Positions 32,044 to 41,878 of a DNA stretch of 42,367 nucleotides are shown piece by piece. Positions within the stretch are counted from its first letter, which is position 1. Each line of letters opens with the position of its first letter. The stretch comes from Bacteroidales bacterium (lineage in GTDB: Bacteria; Bacteroidota; Bacteroidia; Bacteroidales; P3): positions 1 through 42,367 of the forward strand of contig JAGADZ010000054.1 in NCBI GenBank assembly GCA_017613375.1. The letters run 5' to 3'. The translations under genes and the position numbers were made by a program. A model generated the notes under the pieces. That model saw only the letters and a list, made by a program, of their open reading frames with translations. It was not told the DNA's origin and did no database searches.

Positions 32044-35000
32044 TTTTTCTTGGTTTTGTTACGGCGAAACAGTTCTCCGAAAGTGTCGAAATCCTTTGTA
32101 AGTTTCAAGCCTACGCCCTGTTTGTAGGGCAAGTCCGAACGAGTATAGTCGTTTGTGTTGCTCCTGTTGAACACAAACAGGTGCAGATTCGGGTTTATTT
32201 TGTACCCCACCTCTCCTGTAATATAGCCACTGTTGTTAACACCACTCATTTCGCGTGCCTCACCACCGAATCCAACCGTCGTCTCAAAATAGAATTTGGT
32301 CCATTCCCTACTTAAACCCATTGTGTACTGTTCCGACCTTAGTTCGTTAGCTGCCTTGTAATCAAAATTCAAGTCAACAACAGACACTATTCCTTTCACT
32401 ATACTACCAAGTTGATTAACAAGTAATTCATAACCCTCATCAACCAAAGTACCTTCGTTCTGGTTACTGACTCTCGACGATGAAGAATTATAGAATTTGT
32501 TCCTCACCAACAACGACACCGTCTGTTCAAGCATGACCCTTTCATCGGTTCTGTCAATATATGTAAACACTTCTTCCTCAACACTCTGGTCCACATCAGG
32601 CAATTCAATATCAAATCCTATTTCGGGTTTCTGCAGAGTACCAGTCAAAGCAATAATACTGTTTACGACTATTGGTTTATCGGAACCTGTGGCTGATAGA
32701 GAGCCTGTCAATGTAGACATGTTTACACGTTGCGAATAGACAGCATTAATATTGAAATTTGCATCCTTGACATTTCCAGGGAAATTGATTGTACTACCCT
32801 CTTTTATAGAGAATTCCCTAGTTATTACTCCAAGCAAATCAAGTGACACCTTTCCGCCATTCAACGTATAGTCACTACTTTTTGTTGTCAGAGTGAAAGG
32901 GTGTCCTGTACCGACAGACATTGTGAGGGTTCCGTTACCTGATGTTTGCATATCTGCACTCACCTGTGAGAACTCAAATGGCATATGTAATTCCAAATCA
33001 GGTGTCGTTTCAACGTTTATTGTGAGTGCGTATCTATTTGAAATATCCTTAACTGAAACAGTGTTGTTTGTTGTTTTCAGAGATACCACCTCACCATCCT
33101 CGGATGTAACTTCATCCTCATTTTCAGAATAAAAATGAATATAGTCAACTGATGAAATCTGACGTTTGTCGTTTATTGGGATAGTTAGTTTACTGCCACT
33201 AAGGGTTTTTGCGTTTATCTCGACATTCAGGTTCTTGGTATTGCCACTTATCCTACCGTTGGCACTTGCATAAATCTTACCATAATAACTCTCTGAATTC
33301 AGAGAGGAATCATTAGTATTCATGCAAAGCAGTCTGTCTGTCCTCATGGTTAAGTTAAAAGAAGAATCTTTCAACTCTACGTAATTCACGACACCATCAA
33401 CAACGGCCTCATTGCGTTCGTTGTCAAATATCCTGAAATTGTGCAGACGCAACACATTGGTATCAAGTTCTATTATATCTGAAAAACCATATCTCACGCC
33501 AAGGAATTTCACCGTTGCAGCACCGTCCTTAACATTCAAATCTCCTTTTACTATAGGATGCCCCATTGTACCGCCTAATTCCAAGTTCGCAAATATCCTG
33601 CCATACAAACTATCCAACGTGCCTCTGACAAAAGGTTCAACAGCCCTAAAATCCATGTTTTCTATAGTGATATTAGAGAAGTCCAGTTTTGGGTCTTCTT
33701 CACTCATATCTATATAACCATCAACTTTCAACGGCTTACTATATGTAGGACCTGCCTCACTCGGGTTCAGACGGTTCGTGGTCATTGTAATACGCAGGTT
33801 ATCCGTTTCTTTGTTCCATGACAAATCCACATATGCATCGCCTATCTCCGCACCATTGAAAAACAGTTTATCTATTGTTAAATCAGAACTAATATACGGT
33901 TTATCGTTTAATCCTGCAACTGTGACATTGCCATCAACGGTACCTCTGACATCCATTCCATCCCTCCCGATAAAAGCATTAGCGACATCCAATCCGAATT
34001 TTTCAAAAGACACCACAATTTCGTCATCTTCCTCTCCAAGTATTTCAGCTCTTACTCTCAATTTGTCATCTCCGTTCTCTATCTGCAGGTTATCTGCGAC
34101 AAAGCCACCCTGGACTAATAGCATTTCACTATTCACATCGCTTATTTTCCATTCCCTGCCGCCGACTACCATACTTAAATTATTTATCAATATCTTTGTC
34201 TGAGACAAATCCTCTATTATTTCTAAATCTATCCCACCGTCTCCAATCGTCGGATTGTCATTTTCCCATGATATTTTTCCAAGAACACAATCATACCAAC
34301 TATTCAAATCAAGTGTAACCGACTCTAAAGAAATGGCGTCACCAAGAAAGATATTGAAGTCCTTCATTGAGACAGAATATCTTCCACCCTCGGCAGCACC
34401 GCTTAGATAAACATTATTCATCTTCACATCTCCCCACCTCAGTAACCTGGAACATATGATAGGTTTTATCGACTCCTGAAAATTATAATCCACCTGCAGC
34501 GTACTGCTATCGGCTATTTCCAACTGTGGCAAGAAAGTCTCCAACAGTCCAGTATTGTCATGCCAAATGGCATATATGGAAAAATTCGCATCTGCCAGTG
34601 CACTATAGTCTCTCTGTTCTCTATGTTCCGAGCTTCCAATGAGGTTATGTGGAATATAGTCATCCACAAATTTCTCAAATAACAAACCAAATGTGTTTAA
34701 TTCACAATATCCATCACCCGTTAAAGTTAAAACACCACTCCTGACTTCAAAGTGTTTCTTTTCCATCTCTTCACTCAACTCCGCTGTAGCCCATCCGAGA
34801 TTATATTTTTTTGTTGATGCATGCAGTCTAAGAAAGTCCACTGTCGCTACAGCCGACATTGGACTCTCTGGGAAATTCTCATATCCCAAATGAAATCTAG
34901 CATCCACTCGCGCCACAGAATCCTCTACAGGCTTCCAAAAGCCAAGACGTTTTATGTCTACATCTTTAGCATTAACATTGCAATGGGCACTGACAAGTTC

Positions 35001-36506
35001 CTCACGCAATTTAATTCCTCCATCTGCTTCAAGTCGTCCAATTTTGTCAACCAATTTCAAGAACGCTGTCACAACACCTTTGCCAGCTTTCATCGATACA
35101 TGTGCAGTGTCCCCGACAACGTCACCGAATCTAACACCCTTAAATGTCATATTGCGCAAATCTCCCTCAAGATTTGCTGTCATCGTGCGGGGGTTGAGTC
35201 CACGACCTGAAAATTTAATATTACAACCTGCCTGAGAGACCCATTCGTTAGGAGCGAGCTGCCTAATACCAAAGCGTTCGGATTCTATTCTACCCTCATA
35301 GCACATCTCTCCTCCACGATTTTCAAGATGCACATCACCCTGCAAATCGCCAGGGTCTGACATAAGCTCAAACCCTACACGGAAATCCCTTATGCGTCCC
35401 TCGAATAATCCTTTGAAATCTATGGTGCCAAGTTTTTTAATAACATTCTCGGCTCGCATGACTGGTCCTCCCGGATGCTTCACTGCAGCCAAGTCCTCAT
35501 AATTCGTATGCAGCCGTTCTATATTGACCCACATATCCGTTGTGTCGATACCGGGCAAACCTGTTATGCTACCATCAAACGCCAACATGCTTTCGTCTCC
35601 AAAAGCTATATGCACTCCACTTGCCACCATATCGCGCACAGGACCTCCGAAGCGACCATTAATATTTACCTTCTCGTCCATACCCCACAGCACCGGAGCC
35701 CAATAAGAAGCATCTTTCATTCCTCCATATGAACCATCACGCAACACACATGTCATCTTCACACTATCAACATAATGCTTCATTGTCTTCCAACTACAAT
35801 ATTCCAACAGCACATCGCCCATGATATGCGAATCAGCAGTCTCAATATCCATATTCGTGGCACTCAGCCCGCTACCGGACACATACACATTCATCTTGAT
35901 ATGTCTGATTTCCAAACCAGACTTCTCTACCGTCGACAAATCATTTATACGACATGTCACATTGTCCTTGTTTACCCTAATATTCTTGATTCGTGCATCA
36001 ATCCCTCTATATTCCATATGAGGAATATCCACACCGTTTTCTGGGCTTCTGTGTCCAGGACGTTCTTTTAAATCCTGAACATAAGTAACATTGTGCAAGT
36101 CCAGTCTTCCGACAAAAACCTTGAAAGCCTTGTGCGGTTCACGCTTGGCTTTTTCTTTTTTGAAACAATCTATCAGATATTTCAGATTCAGTCCTGTGCT
36201 GTCAATCTTAAGATGATATCTTGTATCACGCACAGAGACCCTGTCAAGAATCAAGCCTTCGTCATCAATGGGGAATTCCGAGAAACGTGCAGACACACGA
36301 CGTGCTTCACAAACCGTGTCGCCGTCAGGCGAGACCAACAATATATCACGTGCCACCAAGTGATTGAAAGGGTCAAAACTCAATGAGCCGATACGGACAA
36401 TTCCTCCGCTTCGTCGCGAGACATAGTCACTTGCATAAGAGCCACACACACTCTGTACCAATGTGTAATTAAGCAATGCCACGATGACGTATATTGTCAG
36501 CAGCAT
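32040..36506 (-). CDS. TamB-like translocation/assembly protein (DUF490)
   Basis: A 1488-residue TamB/AsmA-like protein. It has one N-terminal membrane segment (MLLTIYVIVALLNYTLVQS) and a very long run of beta-strands, as in the periplasm-spanning groove proteins that move lipids or help outer-membrane protein assembly. The C-terminal DUF490 domain is clear (SIIALTGTLQKPEIGFDIEL to SLLVRNKFYNSSSS, then the strands near GVGLKLTKDFDTFGELFRR). The frame stays open 18 codons further upstream to about 36560, with the Lys/Arg-rich KCKTIKRFWQIIKRITVT before the first Met but no standard start codon, so the true start may use a rare codon there; 36506 is the first ATG. It heads the minus-strand unit with GT9, NAGPA-like and AddA genes. 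Confidence 0.92.
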   Translation of the reverse strand: MLLTIYVIVALLNYTLVQSVCGSYASDYVSRRSGGIVRIGSLSFDPFNHLVARDILLVSPDGDTVCEARRVSARFSEFPIDDEGLILDRVSVRDTRYHLKIDSTGLNLKYLIDCFKKEKAKREPHKAFKVFVGRLDLHNVTYVQDLKERPGHRSPENGVDIPHMEYRGIDARIKNIRVNKDNVTCRINDLSTVEKSGLEIRHIKMNVYVSGSGLSATNMDIETADSHIMGDVLLEYCSWKTMKHYVDSVKMTCVLRDGSYGGMKDASYWAPVLWGMDEKVNINGRFGGPVRDMVASGVHIAFGDESMLAFDGSITGLPGIDTTDMWVNIERLHTNYEDLAAVKHPGGPVMRAENVIKKLGTIDFKGLFEGRIRDFRVGFELMSDPGDLQGDVHLENRGGEMCYEGRIESERFGIRQLAPNEWVSQAGCNIKFSGRGLNPRTMTANLEGDLRNMTFKGVRFGDVVGDTAHVSMKAGKGVVTAFLKLVDKIGRLEADGGIKLREELVSAHCNVNAKDVDIKRLGFWKPVEDSVARVDARFHLGYENFPESPMSAVATVDFLRLHASTKKYNLGWATAELSEEMEKKHFEVRSGVLTLTGDGYCELNTFGLLFEKFVDDYIPHNLIGSSEHREQRDYSALADANFSIYAIWHDNTGLLETFLPQLEIADSSTLQVDYNFQESIKPIICSRLLRWGDVKMNNVYLSGAAEGGRYSVSMKDFNIFLGDAISLESVTLDLNSWYDCVLGKISWENDNPTIGDGGIDLEIIEDLSQTKILINNLSMVVGGREWKISDVNSEMLLVQGGFVADNLQIENGDDKLRVRAEILGEEDDEIVVSFEKFGLDVANAFIGRDGMDVRGTVDGNVTVAGLNDKPYISSDLTIDKLFFNGAEIGDAYVDLSWNKETDNLRITMTTNRLNPSEAGPTYSKPLKVDGYIDMSEEDPKLDFSNITIENMDFRAVEPFVRGTLDSLYGRIFANLELGGTMGHPIVKGDLNVKDGAATVKFLGVRYGFSDIIELDTNVLRLHNFRIFDNERNEAVVDGVVNYVELKDSSFNLTMRTDRLLCMNTNDSSLNSESYYGKIYASANGRISGNTKNLNVEINAKTLSGSKLTIPINDKRQISSVDYIHFYSENEDEVTSEDGEVVSLKTTNNTVSVKDISNRYALTINVETTPDLELHMPFEFSQVSADMQTSGNGTLTMSVGTGHPFTLTTKSSDYTLNGGKVSLDLLGVITREFSIKEGSTINFPGNVKDANFNINAVYSQRVNMSTLTGSLSATGSDKPIVVNSIIALTGTLQKPEIGFDIELPDVDQSVEEEVFTYIDRTDERVMLEQTVSLLVRNKFYNSSSSRVSNQNEGTLVDEGYELLVNQLGSIVKGIVSVVDLNFDYKAANELRSEQYTMGLSREWTKFYFETTVGFGGEAREMSGVNNSGYITGEVGYKINPNLHLFVFNRSNTNDYTRSDLPYKQGVGLKLTKDFDTFGELFRRNKTKKK

Positions 36507-36617
36507 CGTGACGGTAATTCTCTTAATTATTTGCCAAAACCTTTTGATAGTCTTACACTTTTACCAATCTATAACTTAAAAATATATGTTTTAGTATAAA
36601 AAACAAAAAAAAAATTG

Positions 36618-36625
36618 TAATTTTG
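36618..36625 (+). promoter_or_regulatory. -7 box (TAATTTTG) of tsaD in the divergent gap
   Basis: TAATTTTG matches TAnnTTTG in the 199-base gap between the TamB-like gene (minus) and tsaD (plus). A T-rich stretch about 22 bases upstream may serve as a weak -33. On the minus strand only a weak TATATTTT box near 36580 is seen for the TamB-like gene. Confidence 0.6.
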
Positions 36626-36705
36626 CACATTGATTAACGCCAAGTCCAACCTTACCGTTAATCAACCCCAATATAATAACATATCAACGAATTAACGCAT
36701 TCAGA

Positions 36706-37725
36706 ATGTCTCTTATACTTGCTATAGAATCTTCCTGTGACGACACTTCCGCCGCCGTACTCAGCAACGACAGGCTCCTATCGAATGTTATAGCATCCCA
36801 AAAGATACACGAGCAATTCGGTGGCGTTGTCCCAGAACTCGCCTCACGTGCTCATCAACAAAACATCGTCCCCGTCGTCGATACTGCTATACACAACGCC
36901 GGTATTTCAAAAGAAAACATTGATGCCGTCGCATTTACACGAGGCCCAGGACTTTTAGGTTCACTCCTTGTGGGAGTCTCTTTCGCCAAAAGTTTCTCCC
37001 AAGCTCTCAATATTCCCCTTGTTGAAGTCAACCACCTCCAGGCACATGTTCTGTCTCATTTTATCAAGACATCCGACAACAGCATCACACCTCAGTTTCC
37101 TTTCCTGTGTTTGCTTGTATCTGGAGGTCACACGCAGATTATCCTGCTAAAAGATCACTTTGAGATGGAAGTCCTTGGTCAGACCATAGACGATGCTGCT
37201 GGCGAAGCCATTGATAAAGCAGCAAAAATCATGGACCTCCCCTACCCCGGAGGACCTGTAATTGACAGACTCGCCAAAGAAGGCAATCCTGACGCGTTCC
37301 ATTTTGCCACACCGTCAATCCCTGCACACAACTACAGTTTCAGTGGCATCAAGACCTCTTTCCTTTATTTTTTGCGCGACCGTCTTGTCGAGGAACCGGA
37401 TTTCATCGAAAAGCACAAAGCCGATCTCTGTGCATCCATACAGAAATGTATTATGGGTTTTCTACTGAAGAAGTTCGAGCGTGCCGCCATAGACTACAAA
37501 GTGAAGCAAGTGGCCATTGCCGGGGGCGTCTCTGCCAATTCCTATCTACGAAACGGCCTACAACAACTCGGAAAGAAACACCACTGGCAGGTTTTCCTCC
37601 CTCCTATGCAATTCTGCACAGATAACGCTGCCATGGTCGGGATTGCAGGTTATTTCAAGTTCCTCCGTGGCGAATTCGCCGACATATCACTACCCCCATA
37701 CACGAGGGAATGTTGTAATGCCTGA
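36706..37725 (+). CDS. tsaD: tRNA threonylcarbamoyladenosine transferase subunit TsaD
   Basis: TsaD transfers threonylcarbamoyl to A37 of ANN-decoding tRNAs together with TsaB and TsaE. 339 residues, normal length. Seen: MSLILAIESSCDDTSAAVLS, GGVVPELASRAHQQNI, the metal-binding motif NHLQAH (His110 and His114), the ATP-binding block LVSGGHTQIILLKDH, DDAAGEAIDKAAKIMDLPYPGG and the C-terminal GGVSANSYLRN and CTDNAAMVGIAGY. An essential housekeeping gene in most bacteria. Behind its own promoter in the divergent gap. Confidence 0.98.
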   Translation: MSLILAIESSCDDTSAAVLSNDRLLSNVIASQKIHEQFGGVVPELASRAHQQNIVPVVDTAIHNAGISKENIDAVAFTRGPGLLGSLLVGVSFAKSFSQALNIPLVEVNHLQAHVLSHFIKTSDNSITPQFPFLCLLVSGGHTQIILLKDHFEMEVLGQTIDDAAGEAIDKAAKIMDLPYPGGPVIDRLAKEGNPDAFHFATPSIPAHNYSFSGIKTSFLYFLRDRLVEEPDFIEKHKADLCASIQKCIMGFLLKKFERAAIDYKVKQVAIAGGVSANSYLRNGLQQLGKKHHWQVFLPPMQFCTDNAAMVGIAGYFKFLRGEFADISLPPYTRECCNA

Positions 37726-37783
37726 ATGTGAGTATGTGGAGACACATTGGAAAAGAACTTTTAGTCAAAATACAGTATAAACA

Positions 37784-38770
37784 ATGTCAAATTTGAAGAA
37801 ATGGATATTAGTTTTCTTTTTTCTGGCAGCAGGCCAAGGTCTGCAGGCTCAGGATATTCATTTCTCCCAAATTGACATAAACCCTATCCTTTTTAATCCT
37901 GCCTATTCTGGCTTTTTCGATGGCAAAGGTCGTTTCGGTCTTTCTTATCGTAACCAGTGGGCTTCTGTTAGCAAAGCCTTTCAGACTGTCACCGCCACAG
38001 CGGAATTATCTCTTTTGCGTCGGCGCTATTGGCGTGACGGACTGAACATCGGATGTATTCTATTCTCTGACAGGGCAGGAACACTTAATTATGGCACTTC
38101 TGCAGCCAACATTATCTTATCCTACTACAAGGCACTTGGAAGCAATAACAATTGTTTTGTCTCCATTGCCGGCGAACTTGGTCTTGGGCAGGCAGGCTAC
38201 TCTCTTGAGAATGCTCTTTTTGAAGACCCCTCTGAAGATTTCGAAACGCTCTCCAGAGGATTTGTCTCTCTCGGAACCGGAATCGCTTTTTTTTACCAAC
38301 CCAACGACCTCTGGTATTTAAAACTCGGTATAGCTGGCCGTAATCTAAACCGACCTGACATTTCGTACATGCAAAACGGAGACACCTATATTGAGCGGAA
38401 ATTCACCGGCTACGCACGCAGTGAACTCAAGCTATGGCCATCACTGTCACTTATGCCATTAGCTGCTTGCATGTTCCAGAAAGAGTATTCCGAGGTCCTT
38501 TTCGGATGCGACCTCAAATGGTACATTTCCGAAGCCAATGGCAAACAGTTTACCTTCAGTGGCGGAATCCACTACCGCTGGCGAGATGCCGCAATGCTTG
38601 AATTTGCAGCAGAATACAATGCGTTCCTATTTGCGTTGACCTACGATGCCAATTTGTCAAAACTAACACCTGCTTCCAAATCGATAGGAGCCTTTGAAAT
38701 AAGCATCATCTACCGTCTAATACAGAACAAGAGAGTCAATCGCAAGGCTATGCCCTGCCCCATCATATGA
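37784..38770 (+). CDS. PorP/SprF family type IX secretion membrane protein
   Basis: A 328-residue outer-membrane beta-barrel of the PorP/SprF family, a component or accessory of the type IX secretion and gliding system. Signal peptide (about 1-22, ending LQAQ), then the family start DIHFSQIDINPILFNPAYSG and SYRNQWASVSKAFQTV, followed by many barrel-like strands. The end of the protein is basic (NKRVNRKAMPCPII). It is 16 bases upstream of an OmpA/PD40 gene, a frequent pairing in the phylum. PorP/SprF paralogues are many per genome, so whether this is the core PorP cannot be told. Confidence 0.88.
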   Translation: MSNLKKWILVFFFLAAGQGLQAQDIHFSQIDINPILFNPAYSGFFDGKGRFGLSYRNQWASVSKAFQTVTATAELSLLRRRYWRDGLNIGCILFSDRAGTLNYGTSAANIILSYYKALGSNNNCFVSIAGELGLGQAGYSLENALFEDPSEDFETLSRGFVSLGTGIAFFYQPNDLWYLKLGIAGRNLNRPDISYMQNGDTYIERKFTGYARSELKLWPSLSLMPLAACMFQKEYSEVLFGCDLKWYISEANGKQFTFSGGIHYRWRDAAMLEFAAEYNAFLFALTYDANLSKLTPASKSIGAFEISIIYRLIQNKRVNRKAMPCPII

Positions 38771-38786
38771 ATAAAAAGTATTAATC

Positions 38787-41069
38787 ATGAAGCATATTAT
38801 TACAGTTTTTGTCATTTTCTCAACCCTCATCGCGGTCCCAATATGCATGAAAGCCCAGAATGACCTTTCTGCTGGCGACGAGGCTTTCCAGTACGGCTAC
38901 TACAAAACAGCAGCATCCTATTACACGAAAGCATATGGAAGTTCCCAGTCCCCTATGGTTGCCTATAAAGCTGCCGAAGCGTTCCGTCTTTCAAACGACT
39001 ACCGCAATGCCATAAAATACTACTCAATAGTATTCAATTCCTCTGTTGCCGGAATGTATCCCAACAGCGAATACTACCTCGCCGCGATGTTCCGCAACAA
39101 CGGGGAGTCCGATTCTGCCCTTTATTACTACCAACACTACCTCAGAGCCGCAAACAACGATGAGTTGGAGCGTAGGGCACGTCAGGAAATGCGTTCATGC
39201 CAATGGGTTCTCGACAGCGTGTCAGACACATTGAATTATTCTATCATTCACGAGAGTGCTAATATCAATACCGAATATAGCGAGTCTGGTGCCGTTCAGT
39301 TAGGAGATTCATTACTTATCTATTCCTCCATGCGTGAAATAAACAAACCTGGTTCCAAAGACGCCATCTTCTCCGACCTCGTTCTCATGCAACTCTTCCA
39401 GAGCGAATTCGATGCCAATGGAAATCCACGCAAAGCCACTCTTAACAATTGGGGCCTCAACAACAAGGAAAAACATACATGCAACGTCGCATATGACCCA
39501 TTGCATAACAACATTTACTTCACCATCTGTGACAACAACGACTTCGCCAACATCCCATGTAACATATACGTATCTCATTTTGCCAAAGGAAAATGGCAGA
39601 AGGCCAAGAAACTCGGTGGTGATGTCAATATTCCGGACTATTCCTCCACCCAGCCAACCGTAGCCTATCTCCCCGACAGCACTGTCATTCTATACTTCTC
39701 CTCCGACAGGCCTGGTGGCAATGGCGGTTTCGACATTTGGTACACAATAATAAAAGAGGGCTCGACGCCAACCCCTTGTGTTAATCTTGGTATGCCTGTC
39801 AACACTGTCGGCAACGAAATAACACCTTTCTATGACAACCAATCCTCTCGTCTTTATTTCTCATCCGACTGGCACCTCGGCTATGGTGGATACGATATAT
39901 TCTATTCCGAAGGATTTCGCGACAACTGGAATGAACCCATCAATGCGGGCCGTCGACTTAACAGCCCTGCCAATGATTTGTATTTCAACGTCAACACTGA
40001 TAACCCACGTTCAGGCTACTTCACTTCGAACCGCAGTGGCTCGAATTTCACCTCAGGTAACACCTGCTGCAATGACATTTACAGATGGAAACTGGAAAAG
40101 CCCACTGCACCACGTCGCCGCAAAGTTGAAGTCCCTGTCGTGGTTCAACAGAAAAGTGCTGTACACCATCTCCTCCCTATCAAACTGTACTTCCATAACG
40201 ACCAACCAGATCCAAAGTCCAAACTGCCGACAACCACTACAACCTATTTCCAGACCTACAATCGATACATGTTCATGCGGAACGACTACAAACAGGCACA
40301 TACCCTCGCCAACGGCAATGTCGTATACGACTCTATATGTGATGCCATTGACTACTTCTTCGACTACGAAGTACAATACAACTGTGAACGATTCGAACAA
40401 TTCCTCAACCTTCTCCTCGAAGACCTCAAAGCAGGGCACCGTATCAGTATGACGGTCGAAGGATATGCCAGTCCCATACATACAAACAAATACAACGAAT
40501 TAATATCCAAAAGACGCATTTCCTCTATTGTCAACCAGATAATGGAGTATAAGAAAGGAATCCTCACACGCTATATGGGTACGGGAGGTGGTTCACTACA
40601 AATACGCGAAGTTGCATACGGAAGCACGCGAGCTGCAAGTAATGTTTCTGCCGACCCGGCACACACGTCACAATCAATATACAGTGTTGAAGCTGCACGA
40701 GAACGTCGTATTGAGATTCTCGACTATCAGTACCTTGAAGACGACAGCAGTATTATCTCATGTCTACATCTCCCAACACGTGCCATGCATATTGGCACCT
40801 ATTTTACCGGGGAATATGCAGACATAGAAATACATCTAAAACATACAGCCATCACGGAAACCACTCTTGATTTCATCAGTGTAGGCTCAAAAGATGTAAG
40901 GGTACTTGGCTACAGCAAACTCACCCCTGGAAGAGAATTGATAATCTACCTACGCATGGACAACCGTAAAGCAGAGCCTACTGTATCGTCATTCCTACCC
41001 ATAACACTACGTGTTGCAGGTGAACAAATCACGCAAACAATGTTCGTGGAATACACTCTGGAAAAGTAG
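38787..41069 (+). CDS. OmpA/PD40 family protein, PorE-like, with extra C-terminal domain
   Basis: A 760-residue envelope protein partnering the PorP/SprF gene. Signal peptide at 1-23 (ending MKAQ). Residues about 25-150 are helical repeats of TPR type (FQYGYYKTAASYYTKAYG). PD40 beta-propeller repeats cover about 180-430 (DSTVILYFSSDRPGGNGGFD, SRLYFSSDWHLGYGGYD). After a linker comes LYFHNDQPDPKSK and the OmpA-like domain with peptidoglycan-binding-type block VEGYASPIHTNKYNELISKR. About 110 residues after it form a beta-rich C-terminal domain (HIGTYFTGEYADIEIHLKHT and following strands) that I do not recognise in PorE. PorE binds peptidoglycan in type IX machinery; the role here is by analogy. 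Confidence 0.85.
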   Translation: MKHIITVFVIFSTLIAVPICMKAQNDLSAGDEAFQYGYYKTAASYYTKAYGSSQSPMVAYKAAEAFRLSNDYRNAIKYYSIVFNSSVAGMYPNSEYYLAAMFRNNGESDSALYYYQHYLRAANNDELERRARQEMRSCQWVLDSVSDTLNYSIIHESANINTEYSESGAVQLGDSLLIYSSMREINKPGSKDAIFSDLVLMQLFQSEFDANGNPRKATLNNWGLNNKEKHTCNVAYDPLHNNIYFTICDNNDFANIPCNIYVSHFAKGKWQKAKKLGGDVNIPDYSSTQPTVAYLPDSTVILYFSSDRPGGNGGFDIWYTIIKEGSTPTPCVNLGMPVNTVGNEITPFYDNQSSRLYFSSDWHLGYGGYDIFYSEGFRDNWNEPINAGRRLNSPANDLYFNVNTDNPRSGYFTSNRSGSNFTSGNTCCNDIYRWKLEKPTAPRRRKVEVPVVVQQKSAVHHLLPIKLYFHNDQPDPKSKLPTTTTTYFQTYNRYMFMRNDYKQAHTLANGNVVYDSICDAIDYFFDYEVQYNCERFEQFLNLLLEDLKAGHRISMTVEGYASPIHTNKYNELISKRRISSIVNQIMEYKKGILTRYMGTGGGSLQIREVAYGSTRAASNVSADPAHTSQSIYSVEAARERRIEILDYQYLEDDSSIISCLHLPTRAMHIGTYFTGEYADIEIHLKHTAITETTLDFISVGSKDVRVLGYSKLTPGRELIIYLRMDNRKAEPTVSSFLPITLRVAGEQITQTMFVEYTLEK

Positions 41070-41071
41070 CA

Positions 41072-41099
41072 GGGAAGTCATTTCCCGCCACGGTTTTTT
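41072..41099 (+). terminator. Terminator after the PorP/OmpA pair
   Basis: GGGAA (41072-41076) pairs with TTCCC (41082-41086), followed by GCCACGG and a T-run to 41099. Stem is short. The gap to the convergent DUF4919 gene is 53 bases. Confidence 0.5.
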
Positions 41100-41122
41100 C
41101 GAAAAAGAATCTGAGAAATAGA

Positions 41123-41863
41123 TTAGTCGCCAAACTGTTTGCTCAAATAATTGAGACAAGGGGTGACGTTCACATAGAGGGATTCTATTCCTTCGTCATT
41201 CACATCAAGCTTGAAGACATCGAACATCTGATCGTCACTCGACTGAAGGGATTGCTGTAAACTGCGCAAGCCATAACAACTCATCAGGCTATAGGAGTGC
41301 GAGACAATAGCCACATGAAATGCTGTTTCGAAATCCATTCCGTCGCCTGATGCCGCAATGGCACTAATAAGCGCAATATAGCGAAAGAGATCGTCCTGAG
41401 CCTGCTTGGAATTTTCGCCATATACAATGGTGTTCGCCACATAACGATAAAAATAGAGTCTCACATGGGTGGGGGATTTCTTGATGGCTTTATTAAGCAG
41501 TTTGAGTGCTTTTTGAGCATTTTTAACCGAGACATAGTCCTTGTTGAGAATACTATGCGCCCTATTCTCTTCATCAAGATTAATATAAGGATCGTAATCA
41601 TCCTGGAGGACGTAACCATAATAAAGATAATGCAAATCTTCGATAGTCATCGTAGTATCGGCATTGGCAAGCTTTTTGACTAGTTTTGGATAATAATAGG
41701 GTGATTTTTTGTCTCTAATCACCTTGCCAATCTGGTCGTAATCAGGCACAAAAAACCGTTGAATCTCTGTAGTGTCGTAGTTTCCCGCAGAGCCATCCTG
41801 TTGAGCGAAGCCCCATAACGGTGCACACACCAAACAAAGAAAAAGTAAAAATCCGGTCTTCAT
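41123..41863 (-). CDS. DUF4919 family exported protein
   Basis: A 246-residue protein with a signal peptide (MKTGFLLFLCLVCAPLWGFA, cleavage before QQD) and a helical domain of the DUF4919 type: VPDYDQIGKVIRDKKSPYYY, LVKKLANADTTMTIEDLHYL, YYGYVLQDDYDPY, and later helices that may be TPR-like (AQKALKLLNKAIKKSPTHVR). It probably sits in the periplasm or at the outer membrane. Function unknown. Convergent with the OmpA/PD40 gene and 15 bases downstream of the partial fumarylacetoacetate hydrolase family gene on the same strand, so probably one transcript. Confidence 0.8.
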   Translation of the reverse strand: MKTGFLLFLCLVCAPLWGFAQQDGSAGNYDTTEIQRFFVPDYDQIGKVIRDKKSPYYYPKLVKKLANADTTMTIEDLHYLYYGYVLQDDYDPYINLDEENRAHSILNKDYVSVKNAQKALKLLNKAIKKSPTHVRLYFYRYVANTIVYGENSKQAQDDLFRYIALISAIAASGDGMDFETAFHVAIVSHSYSLMSCYGLRSLQQSLQSSDDQMFDVFKLDVNDEGIESLYVNVTPCLNYLSKQFGD

Positions 41864-41878
41864 ACAATAGTATTTTGA

